Below are positions 1 to 8,808 of a stretch of 54,143 bases of DNA, in pieces (the stretch's first letter is position 1; each line of letters starts with the position of its first letter). This stretch comes from Vagococcus salmoninarum (GTDB taxonomy: Bacteria > Bacillota > Bacilli > Lactobacillales > Vagococcaceae): assembly GCF_003987495.1 (NCBI RefSeq), contig NZ_NGJU01000009.1:62600-116742 (forward strand). The letters run 5' to 3'. The notes below the pieces were generated by a model. The model searched no databases. It had not been told where the DNA came from and saw only the letters and a list, made by a program, of their open reading frames with translations. The position numbers were made by a program, and so were the translations under genes.

Positions 1-291
1 TTTGCCACAATCGGTTAAAGTGACACTGATTCGTCGACGATCATCAGGGTCCATATTGCGAGCAATCATCTGCTTTTTTTCTAAACTGCCTAAAATAACC
101 GCAATTCGCGCACTTGATAAATTTAATGATTCTGCAAGATGTTTCGGACTAGTTGGTTCTCCTAAACGAGAAAGAAACTTAATCACAACAGTTTCACCTT
201 GGTTGCTTTTTTCTAAGCGACTAAAGGCGCCATGACGGTTCTTAACCATTAGATTAATCAGTGTTTGTTCAGCTTCCTCTGCAAATCCCAT
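1..291 (-). CDS. MarR-family transcriptional regulator (3' end outside window)
   Basis: The minus strand is open from an ATG at 291 to the window edge, giving 97 residues without a stop. The start has a clear AAGGAGG site 7 bases upstream. The visible part has the MarR winged-helix layout: a helical N-terminus, a recognition region around SPKHLAESLNLSSARIA, and the wing motif MDPDDRRRISVTLT, whose D-x-R-R pattern is typical of MarR proteins. It probably represses a transporter or stress gene, but its target is not in view. The C-terminal dimerisation helix lies outside the window. Confidence 0.85.
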   Translation of the reverse strand, partial: MGFAEEAEQTLINLMVKNRHGAFSRLEKSNQGETVVIKFLSRLGEPTSPKHLAESLNLSSARIAVILGSLEKKQMIARNMDPDDRRRISVTLTDCGK

Positions 292-518
292 GAAATTCCT
301 CCTTCTTTCAAAATAGTTACCTTTTGTTAATAGCTAATAGTATTAGTAACTAGCACTACTCGATAATATGGCAAATTTCAAACTATGTCAACAGTCTTGA
401 ACTAAAAATTAAAATGAATCCGTTTTATTAGTAAAAACTTATTTTTTATGACAGAAAGAGGCGGGTTCTTACTATAGATAGGTAAGTATTAGCGGTTGCT
501 CATTTTCTCTAACTAAAA

Positions 519-546
519 AAACATCTCCCACTCAGGAAGATGTTTA
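519..546 (-). terminator. Intrinsic terminator of the sulfonate-type ABC operon
   Basis: On the minus strand AAACATCT pairs with AGATGTTT around a short loop, followed by a run of seven T. The left arm overlaps the stop codon of the ABC ATPase gene, so it ends that transcript. The rest of 300-518 shows no gene. Confidence 0.8.
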
Positions 547-1323
547 ACTAATCATTTTTAAAATTGCAAGTTTGTCTTTAATATAATTTTGATCTAATTC
601 AACTTGATAGTCTTTTGTCGTCAAAATTTTCTGGGAATAAGGAACTGTAATTACTTCTTCAATCTCACCTGTGCCTTTTGACATGACTGCGACTTTCGTT
701 CCTAAGGACAAAGCTTCATCAATATCATGGGTAATTAGTAGCAAGGTTTGCTGATTTTCTTGCCATAACTTTCGTAAAAACCGTTGCATTTTAACTTTCG
801 TAATCGCATCTAAAGCACTAAAAGGCTCATCCATTAAAATAATCTCAGGTTGATTCGCTAAGGCTCTAGCTAAAGAAACCCTTTGCTTCATTCCACCAGA
901 TAATTCAAAAGTATGACTATCCCCAAAGTCTCGTAAGCCGACTTGTTCCAAATAAAAATCACTAATCTCTCGGCACTCAGCAGGCGTCTTTTTACGAACT
1001 TTCGGCCCGTATTCAATGTTGTCTCTGACTGATAACCAGGGATACAACATTGAAGTTTGGAAAACAACTCCCCGTTGCCAATCGGGTTTACTAATCACTG
1101 TCCCTGCCATTCGGCAGTTCCCCCTAGTTGGTTGCAAGTATCCGGCAATTAATTTTAACAACGTACTTTTACCACAGCCAGAAGGGCCTACTAGACAGAT
1201 AAACTCCCCCGCATTAATTTCTAAACTGACGTCTTTTAAAGCCGTCACTGGCCCTTGATGACTGTCATAGACCATGCTAACATTTGCCACATCAATAATT
1301 GGCAACCCTTCTTGACCTGACAT
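544..1323 (-). CDS. ABC transporter ATPase, nitrate/sulfonate/taurine (SsuB/TauB) type
   Basis: This 259-residue ATPase has Walker A GPSGCGKST, signature LSGGMKQR, Walker B IILMDEPFSALD and a switch histidine in LLITHD. The sequence style (ATPase with a C-terminal helical tail and no regulatory domain) matches SsuB/TauB/NrtD. It energises import with the permease and binding lipoprotein encoded just upstream. The gene is last in the operon, 18 bases after the lipoprotein gene. The substrate is not proven; neighbours involved in persulfide and sulfur chemistry favour a sulfur compound over nitrate or a pyrimidine precursor. Confidence 0.9.
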   Translation of the reverse strand: MSGQEGLPIIDVANVSMVYDSHQGPVTALKDVSLEINAGEFICLVGPSGCGKSTLLKLIAGYLQPTRGNCRMAGTVISKPDWQRGVVFQTSMLYPWLSVRDNIEYGPKVRKKTPAECREISDFYLEQVGLRDFGDSHTFELSGGMKQRVSLARALANQPEIILMDEPFSALDAITKVKMQRFLRKLWQENQQTLLLITHDIDEALSLGTKVAVMSKGTGEIEEVITVPYSQKILTTKDYQVELDQNYIKDKLAILKMIS

Positions 1324-1341
1324 AACGACTCCCCTCCTAAC

Positions 1342-2382
1342 TTATTTTAATGTTGCTTCCAAATAACTAGTATCAATAAATTGATTAATTGCTGCACTTG
1401 TCGGAACTTCTGCCAAAACTCCTTGATCTTTTAAAAACTCTGCCGTTTCTAAAAAGACTTGTGAGAATGCTCCTGGCTTCTCTTGTGTTCCTAAAAACCC
1501 TTCTTGTAATTGTTCTTCTTTAGTTAACCAGCGCGTGCCTGCCATTTGTGCTAAGGCTTCTGTTTCTGTTATGTCTAAGGCTTTGGCAGCTGCTTTTCCG
1601 GCCTTCTTAGGTTCCTTTTGATACAACTGAACCCCTTGATTCAAAATATCGAGGTAACTAGTCACTAGTTCAGGGTATTTTTTTGCAAAATTTTCGTGGA
1701 CTAACTCAATGTTAGCCGTTAAATAACCTGCCGCTGCAAGCTCTTGACTATCGATGATTACTTGGCCTTTTTCCTTAAGGACAGACAAGGTCGGCTCCCA
1801 AGTATAGGCACCGTCAATGTCCCCTCGTTCCCAAGCTGCGACAATTTCACTCGTCTGCATATCTAACAATGTCACTTGATCAGCTATCCCTGCTTCTTTT
1901 AAGCTATTTAGCAAGCTATAGTGAGCAGTTGAACTAAAAGGCGTCGCAATTTTTTTACCGACTAAGTCAGCAACTTGACGAATCTCGGTCTCCCCTTGGA
2001 CGACTAAGCCTTCACTTGAGCCAATAATTTCATGCAACCAAATTAACTTAACTGGTAAATCTGAGCCTAGAGCCACAACACCATTCGTGTAACCCATTTC
2101 TGCAAAATCAATACTGCCAGAAGCAAAGGCTTGATTAGCAGCTACTCCCGAGTCAAAAAAGACAAATTTTTGTGAAATCCCTAGCTCGTCGAAATAAGTT
2201 GAAAAATAATTTTCAGCAATTGCCACTTGTTTATCGTTAGGCACTCTAATAATACCAATCCTAACTTCTTTAGGATATTCCTGATCAGCCCCTTGCTTGT
2301 TATTAGAGTCACAGCCACTGACTAGAAATAAACTTAGACAGAGGAAACCTAAAACCATCACTTGACCTTTTATTTTAGACAT
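1342..2382 (-). CDS. ABC transporter substrate-binding lipoprotein, TauA/SsuA type
   Basis: About 346 residues. The N-terminus is a lipoprotein signal ending in LVSGC, with the lipidated cysteine near residue 24. The mature protein has the NMT1/SsuA-like fold pattern (RIGIIRVPNDKQVAIAE, then ASGSIDFAEMG and an EPTLSVL segment). An in-frame start 21 bases upstream (2403) would overlap the permease gene. The ATG at 2382 follows the permease stop at 2385 and is better placed behind GGAAAGG. It captures the substrate outside the membrane for the adjacent permease and ATPase. The likely ligand is an alkanesulfonate, taurine or another small sulfur compound, inferred from context. Confidence 0.88.
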   Translation of the reverse strand: MSKIKGQVMVLGFLCLSLFLVSGCDSNNKQGADQEYPKEVRIGIIRVPNDKQVAIAENYFSTYFDELGISQKFVFFDSGVAANQAFASGSIDFAEMGYTNGVVALGSDLPVKLIWLHEIIGSSEGLVVQGETEIRQVADLVGKKIATPFSSTAHYSLLNSLKEAGIADQVTLLDMQTSEIVAAWERGDIDGAYTWEPTLSVLKEKGQVIIDSQELAAAGYLTANIELVHENFAKKYPELVTSYLDILNQGVQLYQKEPKKAGKAAAKALDITETEALAQMAGTRWLTKEEQLQEGFLGTQEKPGAFSQVFLETAEFLKDQGVLAEVPTSAAINQFIDTSYLEATLK

Positions 2383-2384
2383 CT

Positions 2385-3164
2385 TTAACTTTTTCCTTTC
2401 CAAAAAATTAATTTTTGTTCAATTTTTCTTAAACCTAAATCGAGTAAGATTCCCGTTAAGCCCATTAAAATGATCCCAACAAACATCACATCGCTTTTCA
2501 AGTAACGGGAGGCGTCAATTACCATCCAACCGATACCTGAGGTTGCAGCAATCATTTCCGCCGATACTAACGTCGTATAAGCCACGCCAACAGCTGTTCT
2601 GAGACCTGTAAAAATTTCTGGTAAACTTCCAGGTAAAACGATTGTCAGAAAAATTTGACGCTTACTGGCACCTAATGATTCTGCACTTAATAATAATTCC
2701 TCACTGAGATTACCAACTGCCGAAACACAAGCTAAATAAATTGGCGCAAAAGCGGCTAAATACAGTAAGGTGACTTTTGAGGTTTCATCAATGCCGAGCC
2801 ACAAAATTAAGAGCGTGTAATACGCCAAGGGTGGCAGTGGCCGATAAAACTGCACGACTGAATCAACAATCGCTCGAAAAGGTTTGAAATAACCACTTAA
2901 CAAACCGAGAGGAACTGCTGTCAAGACAGCTAAGGTCGTTGCTAAAGTTAAACGGTACAAACTAATCGCCCCATGTTGCCAAAAAGAAATACCGTTGTAA
3001 CCCTCTTTCACAATTTTGCCAAAGGTTTTAAGCACTTGGATTGGTGAGGGGACTAAGCGAGAAGCCACCAAACCTGTTTCTGTTAGAAGCAACCACAATC
3101 CAATAATCACAAACCACGTTCCCCAAGTTAAAACTTTATATTTTTTTTCAGTGACTTGCTTCAT
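2385..3164 (-). CDS. ABC transporter permease, SsuC/TauC type
   Basis: A 259-residue polytopic membrane protein of the binding-protein-dependent permease family. The EAA loop is visible as ESLGASKRQIFLTIVLPGSLPEIFTGLR, the site that docks the ATPase. About six transmembrane segments are apparent. It is the first gene after a terminator-like hairpin (3193-3219), with an AGGAAAGGTG ribosome site. It forms the membrane pore with the next two genes. Size and motif spacing match SsuC/TauC. Confidence 0.9.
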   Translation of the reverse strand: MKQVTEKKYKVLTWGTWFVIIGLWLLLTETGLVASRLVPSPIQVLKTFGKIVKEGYNGISFWQHGAISLYRLTLATTLAVLTAVPLGLLSGYFKPFRAIVDSVVQFYRPLPPLAYYTLLILWLGIDETSKVTLLYLAAFAPIYLACVSAVGNLSEELLLSAESLGASKRQIFLTIVLPGSLPEIFTGLRTAVGVAYTTLVSAEMIAATSGIGWMVIDASRYLKSDVMFVGIILMGLTGILLDLGLRKIEQKLIFWKGKS

Positions 3165-3192
3165 CTAGCTTCACCTTTCCTGTTAAATAAAA

Positions 3193-3219
3193 GGAGTTAG
3201 GTCAATTTCCCTAACCCCT
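3193..3219 (-). terminator. Terminator-like hairpin inside the sulfur cluster (possible attenuator)
   Basis: On the minus strand GGGGTTAGG pairs with CCTAACTCC around a 7-base loop and is followed by TTTTATTT. It lies between the reductase-rhodanese gene and the ABC permease gene. Fewer than 30 bases remain before the next start codon, too few for a separate promoter. It may terminate partially or be regulated. Confidence 0.7.
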
Positions 3220-3236
3220 CTTATCTTCATTAATTT

Positions 3237-4940
3237 TTATAGCAAATCAAAGCGATAATTTGTCATAATCGGTGTTCGCTTTTGCATTTGGTCATTGTAA
3301 TATTCATACATACTGACCCCTAAGAAGGACCCCATTAAGTTGTAGACATTTGCATAACCTAACATGCCCAAGGCTTTTACCATGTTATAGCTCCGTTGAC
3401 TTGATAGACAATGAACATAAACAGGTTGATCTTTCGGGATTTCAGACAGGCGTTGACGGAATTGACTAAATGGAATATTAATCGCATTCTTTAAGTGGCC
3501 TTCTGCAAATTCATGTGGTTCTCGAGCATCGATGATAAAGGCCGACTGTTCAACTAGCCCTCTAATTTCCGTCACAGGTACTTGTTTGTATTCGCCATTC
3601 AAAATATTCAACCCAACAAGAGCTGCCATATTTACAACATCTTTCGCTGTCCCAAACATTGGTGAATAAGATAGCTCTAACTCTTTAAGGTCTTCTAAAT
3701 TCCCATTCATCGTAATCATTGTCGCAATCACATCAATTCGCTTATCAACATTGCCTTGTCCTAGGGCTTGAGCGCCTAAGATTTGCCCTGAAGGATAAGC
3801 AAAGACCAGTTTAAAAAATAAGGGCTTCGCATCTGGCATTAAACCGACTCGATCTTTCGGTATCACATAGGCTGTCCGATAATCTAAGCCTTCTTTTTGA
3901 CAATCTTTTTCATTTAGCCCTGTTGAGGCGGCATTCATACCAAAGCACTGAATCACTGACGAGCCAATGACCCCTGTGTTCCGATAAGTCTTCCCATACA
4001 TATGATCAGCAGCAGCTCGTGCTTGCCGTTGTGCGGGACCGGCTAAAGTCAAACGAGTTGGTTTTTTAGTTTGTAAATGAGTCACTTCGATTGCATCGCC
4101 GACTGCGTAAATATGTGGAGCTGAGGTTTGATAGTGATGGTTAACTTTAATCCCCCCAGTTTCCCCTAGAGTTAAGCCAGCTTCTTTTGCTAAGGTTGTT
4201 TCTGGTGTCACGCCAATTGCCATAATGACTGCGCCGGCTTTCACTTCTTTGCCTGAACTTAGAATAACCGAGTCAGCTGTAATCTCAGTTACAGCATCTT
4301 CTAATAATAGCTCGACTTGATTATCAATTATTTCTTTATGTAAAATTTGCGCCATGTCATAATCAAAAGGTGCCATTACTTGATTAGCTGCCTCGACTAA
4401 TGTGACCTTTTTCTGAGCTAAGTGTAGGTTTTCAGCAACTTCGATGCCGATAAAGCCGCCCCCAACAACAACAACGTCACTAATCTCATTCGCCGTTAAA
4501 TAGTTTTGAATTCCGTCAATATCAGGAACGTTGCGAACCGTAAAGACGTGGTCTTGGCCAATTCCCTTTATGCTCTGTGGCAAAATTGGGTTAGCACCTG
4601 GTGACAAGATTAGTTCGTCATAACTTTCTAAAGTTTCGCTACCTGTGACTGTGTTCTTAACTAGGATTGTTTGCTCAGCTGGGTTAATTTTAATCACTTC
4701 ACTATTAACTTCTGCCTTGATATTGTATTGTTTATCGAAGACTTCCGGTGTCATTAAGACTAGATTACTAGCTTCTGGCACAATCCCACTTAAATGAAAC
4801 GGTAAGGCACAGTTGGAGAAGGAGACGAAGGGCCCTCTTTCAAACATCGTAATTTCGGCTGACTCATCAATTCTTCGTGCTCTAGCTGCTGCTGATGCGC
4901 CACCAGCGACGCCTCCAACAATTAAAATTCGTTTACTCAT
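3237..4940 (-). CDS. CoA-disulfide/persulfide reductase fused to a rhodanese domain
   Basis: About 567 residues. Residues 1-440 form a flavin pyridine-nucleotide-disulfide oxidoreductase: FAD motif ILIVGGVAGGASAAAR, active-site cysteine near residue 44 in SFSNCALP (single-cysteine CoA-disulfide-reductase type), NAD(P) motif VVVGGGFIGIEVAE, and second FAD motif YAVGDAIE. The C-terminal 100 residues are a rhodanese domain with catalytic Cys near 511 in HCLSSQR. Such CDR-rhodanese fusions reduce CoA disulfide, CoA persulfide or polysulfide with NAD(P)H. The ATG at 4940 is chosen over one 18 bases upstream because GAGGAGG lies 9 bases before it. It is cotranscribed with the sulfur channel upstream. 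Confidence 0.92.
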   Translation of the reverse strand: MSKRILIVGGVAGGASAAARARRIDESAEITMFERGPFVSFSNCALPFHLSGIVPEASNLVLMTPEVFDKQYNIKAEVNSEVIKINPAEQTILVKNTVTGSETLESYDELILSPGANPILPQSIKGIGQDHVFTVRNVPDIDGIQNYLTANEISDVVVVGGGFIGIEVAENLHLAQKKVTLVEAANQVMAPFDYDMAQILHKEIIDNQVELLLEDAVTEITADSVILSSGKEVKAGAVIMAIGVTPETTLAKEAGLTLGETGGIKVNHHYQTSAPHIYAVGDAIEVTHLQTKKPTRLTLAGPAQRQARAAADHMYGKTYRNTGVIGSSVIQCFGMNAASTGLNEKDCQKEGLDYRTAYVIPKDRVGLMPDAKPLFFKLVFAYPSGQILGAQALGQGNVDKRIDVIATMITMNGNLEDLKELELSYSPMFGTAKDVVNMAALVGLNILNGEYKQVPVTEIRGLVEQSAFIIDAREPHEFAEGHLKNAINIPFSQFRQRLSEIPKDQPVYVHCLSSQRSYNMVKALGMLGYANVYNLMGSFLGVSMYEYYNDQMQKRTPIMTNYRFDLL

Positions 4941-4997
4941 TAATAATATCCTCCTCAAATTAATTAAATGTCATACTATCTTTTAAAACTGTGCTAC

Positions 4998-6299
4998 TTA
5001 TTTTCTAGCTGGGGGAACCATTGACATCTTACCGGCAAATAGTTTCAAACAAGCGACCCCACCGAAACACATAGCCACTAGGAACACCCAGCCGGCAATT
5101 GAAAAGGTACTCATCGCTGAATACAAGGCACCGGCATTACAGCCTTTAGCCAAGCGAGCGCCAAAGCCCATCATCAAACCTCCCAAGGCAAAATAACTGC
5201 CATCTTTCAAGCTAATTTTGAATTTCCATGAAAAACGACCGGCTAGTAAAAAGGCGATGACCGCTCCTGCGACAATCCCTAAGTTGCGAATCGTCCCACC
5301 ATCACTTAATAAACCACCATTCACATCTGCGACAATTTTAGTAAAAGCTGGCGAATCAAAAGAGACGCCTAAAGGTTGTAGAACTGCTACTGCCAGTTTC
5401 GAAAAGGCACTAGTGACCCCCCATGCTTTCCCCGTTGTTAGTAAGATGAAACTACAGATAAACGCAATCAATAGACCGCCAGTCATAAAGGATAAACGTT
5501 CAATAAAGAACTTATGGTATGTCTTAAAACTCCAAAAACCCGAATTGTCTTCTGCTAAGGGTTTTTCAAACTCTTCCCAGTCGCCTAGTGGATTAGCGTA
5601 GCTATTTGTTAATTTTCGTTTTTGCTCATAATTAACTGTCAGCCAATAAATCACACCGATTCCGATTAAAGACAAGCCAAAGGCCCCAAGGTAACCAAGA
5701 TAATCTGGTAAATAAGCTTGTAAACCAACTTTCCCCAAGGCTGATTGATCCACAGTGTAACGGGCCCATTCCCCTGGTGCAGAACCAAGAACGAAAAAGA
5801 TAAACGCAATTAAAGCCCGACCTTCGCCTTCTCCCATATCCGTTAACGTACCTGAAGCACAACCACCGGAAAAGATCATACCCATTCCGAAAATAAAGCC
5901 GCCAATAATCGTTGCAATATTAGCGAAGTGGACATTTTGAGTACCTGGAATAATCAAGTCGCTGTCGCCAGCGATAAAGGCCGGAACTGCGCCATTTTGT
6001 GCTGCAAACCATTGGGCGCCTAAAAAGACTAACATCGTAACCGCTAACATTACTAATAAGGCTTTCGTTAAACTTCCCTCTCCACGAACGTAAATTCTTT
6101 TAATGCCCCCGGCAAAACCAAACCGTGCTCGAGTTAAAACTATTCCTAATAAGATTCCTGATAATAATTGCAGTGGTAAAATAGCTTTAATCGTACTCAG
6201 GTAAAGTCCCAAACAAAAGAGTACAATAATTAACAAAATCCCACCGACTGGTTGTCGTTTATCAAAATTTTCTAGTGCTGCTACTTGTGATTTAGCCAC
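4998..6299 (-). CDS. YeeE/YedE family sulfur (thiosulfate-type) membrane transporter
   Basis: About 433 residues with many hydrophobic segments in two related halves. Each half has the conserved cysteine motif of this family: SGGCASGTLTDMG and AKGCNAGALYSA. In characterised YeeE/TsuA proteins such cysteines pass thiosulfate through the channel. An open frame begins at a GTG at 6329, but the GTG at 6299 has AAGGGG 8 bases upstream and is the better start. It leads the sulfur operon, followed by the CDR-rhodanese, which suggests imported sulfane sulfur is handed on as persulfide. YedE relatives can also move selenium compounds; no selenium gene is seen here. Confidence 0.9.
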   Translation of the reverse strand: MAKSQVAALENFDKRQPVGGILLIIVLFCLGLYLSTIKAILPLQLLSGILLGIVLTRARFGFAGGIKRIYVRGEGSLTKALLVMLAVTMLVFLGAQWFAAQNGAVPAFIAGDSDLIIPGTQNVHFANIATIIGGFIFGMGMIFSGGCASGTLTDMGEGEGRALIAFIFFVLGSAPGEWARYTVDQSALGKVGLQAYLPDYLGYLGAFGLSLIGIGVIYWLTVNYEQKRKLTNSYANPLGDWEEFEKPLAEDNSGFWSFKTYHKFFIERLSFMTGGLLIAFICSFILLTTGKAWGVTSAFSKLAVAVLQPLGVSFDSPAFTKIVADVNGGLLSDGGTIRNLGIVAGAVIAFLLAGRFSWKFKISLKDGSYFALGGLMMGFGARLAKGCNAGALYSAMSTFSIAGWVFLVAMCFGGVACLKLFAGKMSMVPPARK

Positions 6300-6352
6300 T
6301 TCCTCGACCCCTTTTGTGATATTTATCACTAATGATTTTAATTTAACTCATC

Positions 6353-6411
6353 CGGATATATCCGATTATATAGCAGTTCACGTTGTAATTAAAATAACAA
6401 GTTGTTATAAT
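6353..6411. promoter_or_regulatory. Divergent yeeE/lysR control region with two palindromes
   Basis: A promoter for the LysR gene reads TTGTAA (6383-6388), 17-base spacer, TATAAT (6406-6411). A 15-base inverted repeat, ATAACAA-G-TTGTTAT, at 6394-6408 contains the LysR-type T-N11-A pattern and overlaps the -10 box. A second perfect palindrome, CGGATATATCCG, lies at 6353-6364, closer to the yeeE start. The layout suggests LysR autorepression and control of the sulfur operon. Confidence 0.65.
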
Positions 6412-6495
6412 GTAATTACTAAACGGAATAGTTTGATAAATATTTCTCAAAGTTCTTACATTGAAAATAAACCGTTTCTCAAAGGAGAATCCCCC

Positions 6496-7368
6496 ATGCT
6501 TGATTACCGATATGAGACGTTCATCGCCTTAACTGAGGCTTTGAATTATACGAAAGCTGCTAAAAAATTAAATCTCAGTCAACCGGCTGTGACTAAACAT
6601 ATTCAATATTTAGAAAATCATCTTGGTGTTCGCCTAGTGGAGTATTATGACAACCAACTTAAAATAACAAGTAACGGTCTTTATTTAAAAAAACAACTCC
6701 ATAAAATCATGACTGACATTGAAGTAACTAAAAATAATTTCACGGCTACTCTCACAGATAAAACCTTAACCGTCGGAGCTAGTCGCACGATTGGTGAGTA
6801 TTTTATTTGGGATAAAATCAAAGACTTTCAAAATAATAACGCTTACACAGTTAAACTAACTGTCGACAATACTACTCAATTATTAAGCCAATTAGACAAG
6901 CGAGAAATTGATCTCGCCTTAATATCCGGTCCCTTTGATCACAAAGACTATGACTCTCTGGCTTTCTTAACACACGATATTATTTGTGTCTGCGGCCCCT
7001 CTCACCCCCTGAAAGATCAAACTGTTAAACTTTCAGCCTTAGCTCAAGAAATGATTTTTATTCGTGAAGAAGGCTCAGGTGTCTTAGCCCTTCTGAAAGA
7101 AGCCTTAACCAGCTTGCGATTAACAACCCAACATTTTCCTTTTCAAATGACGATTGGTAACATTCATTTGATAAAAAATTTAGTTACGCATAATGAAGGG
7201 ATTTCCTTTCTTTACCGGATGTCCGTAGCAAAAGAATTGGCTGCTGGTGAACTTCATCAAATTACGATTGAAAATTGTTCCCCTACTTGTGAATTTAAAA
7301 TAGTTCAGAAAAAAAATAGTGAGTACACAGTTATTATTAATAAGTTTAAACAGTTATTAAGTACTTGA
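6496..7368 (+). CDS. LysR-family transcriptional regulator, divergent from the sulfur operon
   Basis: About 290 residues. The N-terminal helix-turn-helix is typical of LysR (residues 1-60, NYTKAAKKLNLSQPAVTKHI), followed by a substrate-binding domain of two alpha/beta lobes. An open frame extends further upstream, but the ATG at 6496 is preceded by AAAGGAG 8 bases away and begins exactly where family members begin. Divergent position and the shared palindromic region make it the likely regulator of the YeeE, reductase and ABC genes, probably sensing a sulfur metabolite in the manner of CysB/CysL-like proteins. The effector is unknown. Confidence 0.9.
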   Translation: MLDYRYETFIALTEALNYTKAAKKLNLSQPAVTKHIQYLENHLGVRLVEYYDNQLKITSNGLYLKKQLHKIMTDIEVTKNNFTATLTDKTLTVGASRTIGEYFIWDKIKDFQNNNAYTVKLTVDNTTQLLSQLDKREIDLALISGPFDHKDYDSLAFLTHDIICVCGPSHPLKDQTVKLSALAQEMIFIREEGSGVLALLKEALTSLRLTTQHFPFQMTIGNIHLIKNLVTHNEGISFLYRMSVAKELAAGELHQITIENCSPTCEFKIVQKKNSEYTVIINKFKQLLST

Positions 7369-7477
7369 TGGGTGGGATGAGTCATAACATCTATTTTTTC
7401 AGTCATTAAAGAGTCATTAAATAAATTCTTAGAAGGCAAAACCTTAACCACTGCACCTAAAACATATCCATAAAAAA

Positions 7478-7513
7478 AAGACTTAGTAGCTAAAAATCAC
7501 TACTAAGTCTTTT
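7478..7513. terminator. Bidirectional terminator between lysR and truA
   Basis: A perfect stem, AAGACTTAGTAG with CTACTAAGTCTT, has a 10-base loop and is flanked by A-run and T-run on the two sides, so it can end both converging transcripts. Confidence 0.85.
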
Positions 7514-7528
7514 TTGACTGCTTCACTA

Positions 7529-8269
7529 TTAATTATAATAAACTTCATCCAAGAATAAACCATGTGACGGAACAGTCTCGCCTGCCCCTTGACGGACACC
7601 ACTAGCAAAGATTTCTTCAATCTCAGCCAATTCCATTTTTCCTGAACCAACTTCTAAAATCGTTCCGACAATGATTCGCACCATATTATATAAGAAGCCA
7701 TCGCCGACGAAAGTAATTTGCATCATGCTGCCATCTCTTTCTATCGATAGCTCTTTAATCGTTCTAACAGTTGATTTTTTGCTTTTCTTCAAAGAAGAAA
7801 AACCTAAGAAATCATGTTCACCAACTAGTAACTCACAGGCTTCCTTCATTTTAGCCGTATCTAGATGTTGGGGGTAATGATAACTATAATAACGGTTAAA
7901 GGTTGTTGGGATCTCATTCGTCCAAACGTTATACGTGTATTTTTTACCTTTAGCGTTATAGCGCGAGTGGAATCTTTCCGCTGCTTCTTGAGCTTTAATT
8001 ACGACAATGTCTCGTGGTAAGTAACGATTTAGAAACTCAACCATATTAGCTAATTTCATCGTTGAACTTGTTTTAAAGTTCGCCACTTGGCCTTTAGCGT
8101 GAGCCCCAGCATCCGTTCTCCCTGAGCCGGTAATTTCAATCGTTTCATCAGTCATTCGTGATAACACCCCTTCAAGTTTCCCTTGAATGGTTTTATCTGA
8201 ATCACCTAGTCGTTGCCAACCAAGATAAGCCTTACCATCGTATTCAATTGTTAATTTAATATTTCTCAT
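7529..8269 (-). CDS. truA: tRNA pseudouridine synthase A
   Basis: 246 residues, normal for TruA. The catalytic aspartate is D53 in GSGRTDAGAHAKGQV. Other family motifs include FHSRYNAKGKKYTY and FLGFSSLKKS near the middle and a C-terminal FLYNMVR. It converts uridines 38-40 of the tRNA anticodon stem to pseudouridine in the cytoplasm. The gene stands alone here, ending at a shared terminator. In many Firmicutes truA follows the ecfA/ecfT genes; that context is absent. Confidence 0.97.
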   Translation of the reverse strand: MRNIKLTIEYDGKAYLGWQRLGDSDKTIQGKLEGVLSRMTDETIEITGSGRTDAGAHAKGQVANFKTSSTMKLANMVEFLNRYLPRDIVVIKAQEAAERFHSRYNAKGKKYTYNVWTNEIPTTFNRYYSYHYPQHLDTAKMKEACELLVGEHDFLGFSSLKKSKKSTVRTIKELSIERDGSMMQITFVGDGFLYNMVRIIVGTILEVGSGKMELAEIEEIFASGVRQGAGETVPSHGLFLDEVYYN

Positions 8270-8366
8270 GTCTATTATTTCTCCTCTTGTGCTCAGTTTA
8301 TCGCGCCTATCTATTGTAGCAATAAAATGGCCTGAATACTATTTTTCAGAATCTTTTCAGTCTTTC

Positions 8367-8395
8367 TTGACTTTATATTGATGATGCTCTATATT
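8367..8395 (+). promoter_or_regulatory. Promoter of the arsR-ABC exporter operon
   Basis: TTGACT (8367-8372), 17-base spacer, TATATT (8390-8395). The region around and after the -10 box repeats CTATATT, a possible operator for the ArsR-family protein encoded immediately downstream. Confidence 0.6.
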
Positions 8396-8433
8396 AAACA
8401 TTGACGTCTATCTATATTGAAGGAGGAAAAAGC

Positions 8434-8808
8434 ATGAACTATGACCAACTCTCACTCGTTTTAAAAGCAATGGCTGATCCGAATCGCATGAAAATTATTG
8501 ATTTACTATCAACTGAGCAGCTTTGTGCTTGTGATGTTTTAGCACACTTTGACTTTACCCAACCGACTTTGTCTCATCATATGAAAGTCCTTGAAAAAGC
8601 TGGGATTGTCTCTGTTACGAAAGAAAAGCAATGGCATAATTACGCTTTGAGACCAGCGTTTATTCGCGATTTTAGTGAATCAACCGCCCTCTTACTGTCA
8701 AATAGTGAACACGGCTACCTTTGCCAAGCTGAGACTTGTGATTGTCATGTCTCCCAAGGAAAAACTGACCAAAAGAATTCATTAACTAAGGAGAAACTAA
8801 CAAAATGA
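8434..8808 (+). CDS. ArsR/SmtB-family metalloregulator-like repressor
   Basis: 124 residues. Winged helix with the ArsR signature: MADPNRMKIIDLLS, then LCACDVLAHF, with two cysteines where ArsR binds As(III), and recognition helix TQPTLSHHMKVLEKAGI. The C-terminus has three more cysteines (CQAETCDCH), so metal or thiol sensing is plausible. The ATG at 8434 is chosen because AAGGAGG is 7 bases upstream; an upstream TTG lacks such a site. Its stop overlaps the next start (ATGA). Context shows a transporter operon under its own control, but there is no arsenic gene. Confidence 0.9.
   Translation: MNYDQLSLVLKAMADPNRMKIIDLLSTEQLCACDVLAHFDFTQPTLSHHMKVLEKAGIVSVTKEKQWHNYALRPAFIRDFSESTALLLSNSEHGYLCQAETCDCHVSQGKTDQKNSLTKEKLTK

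Noticed and set aside
2-235. Plus-strand open frame at the left edge
   Set aside because: It runs antisense to a convincing MarR-family gene with its own ribosome site.
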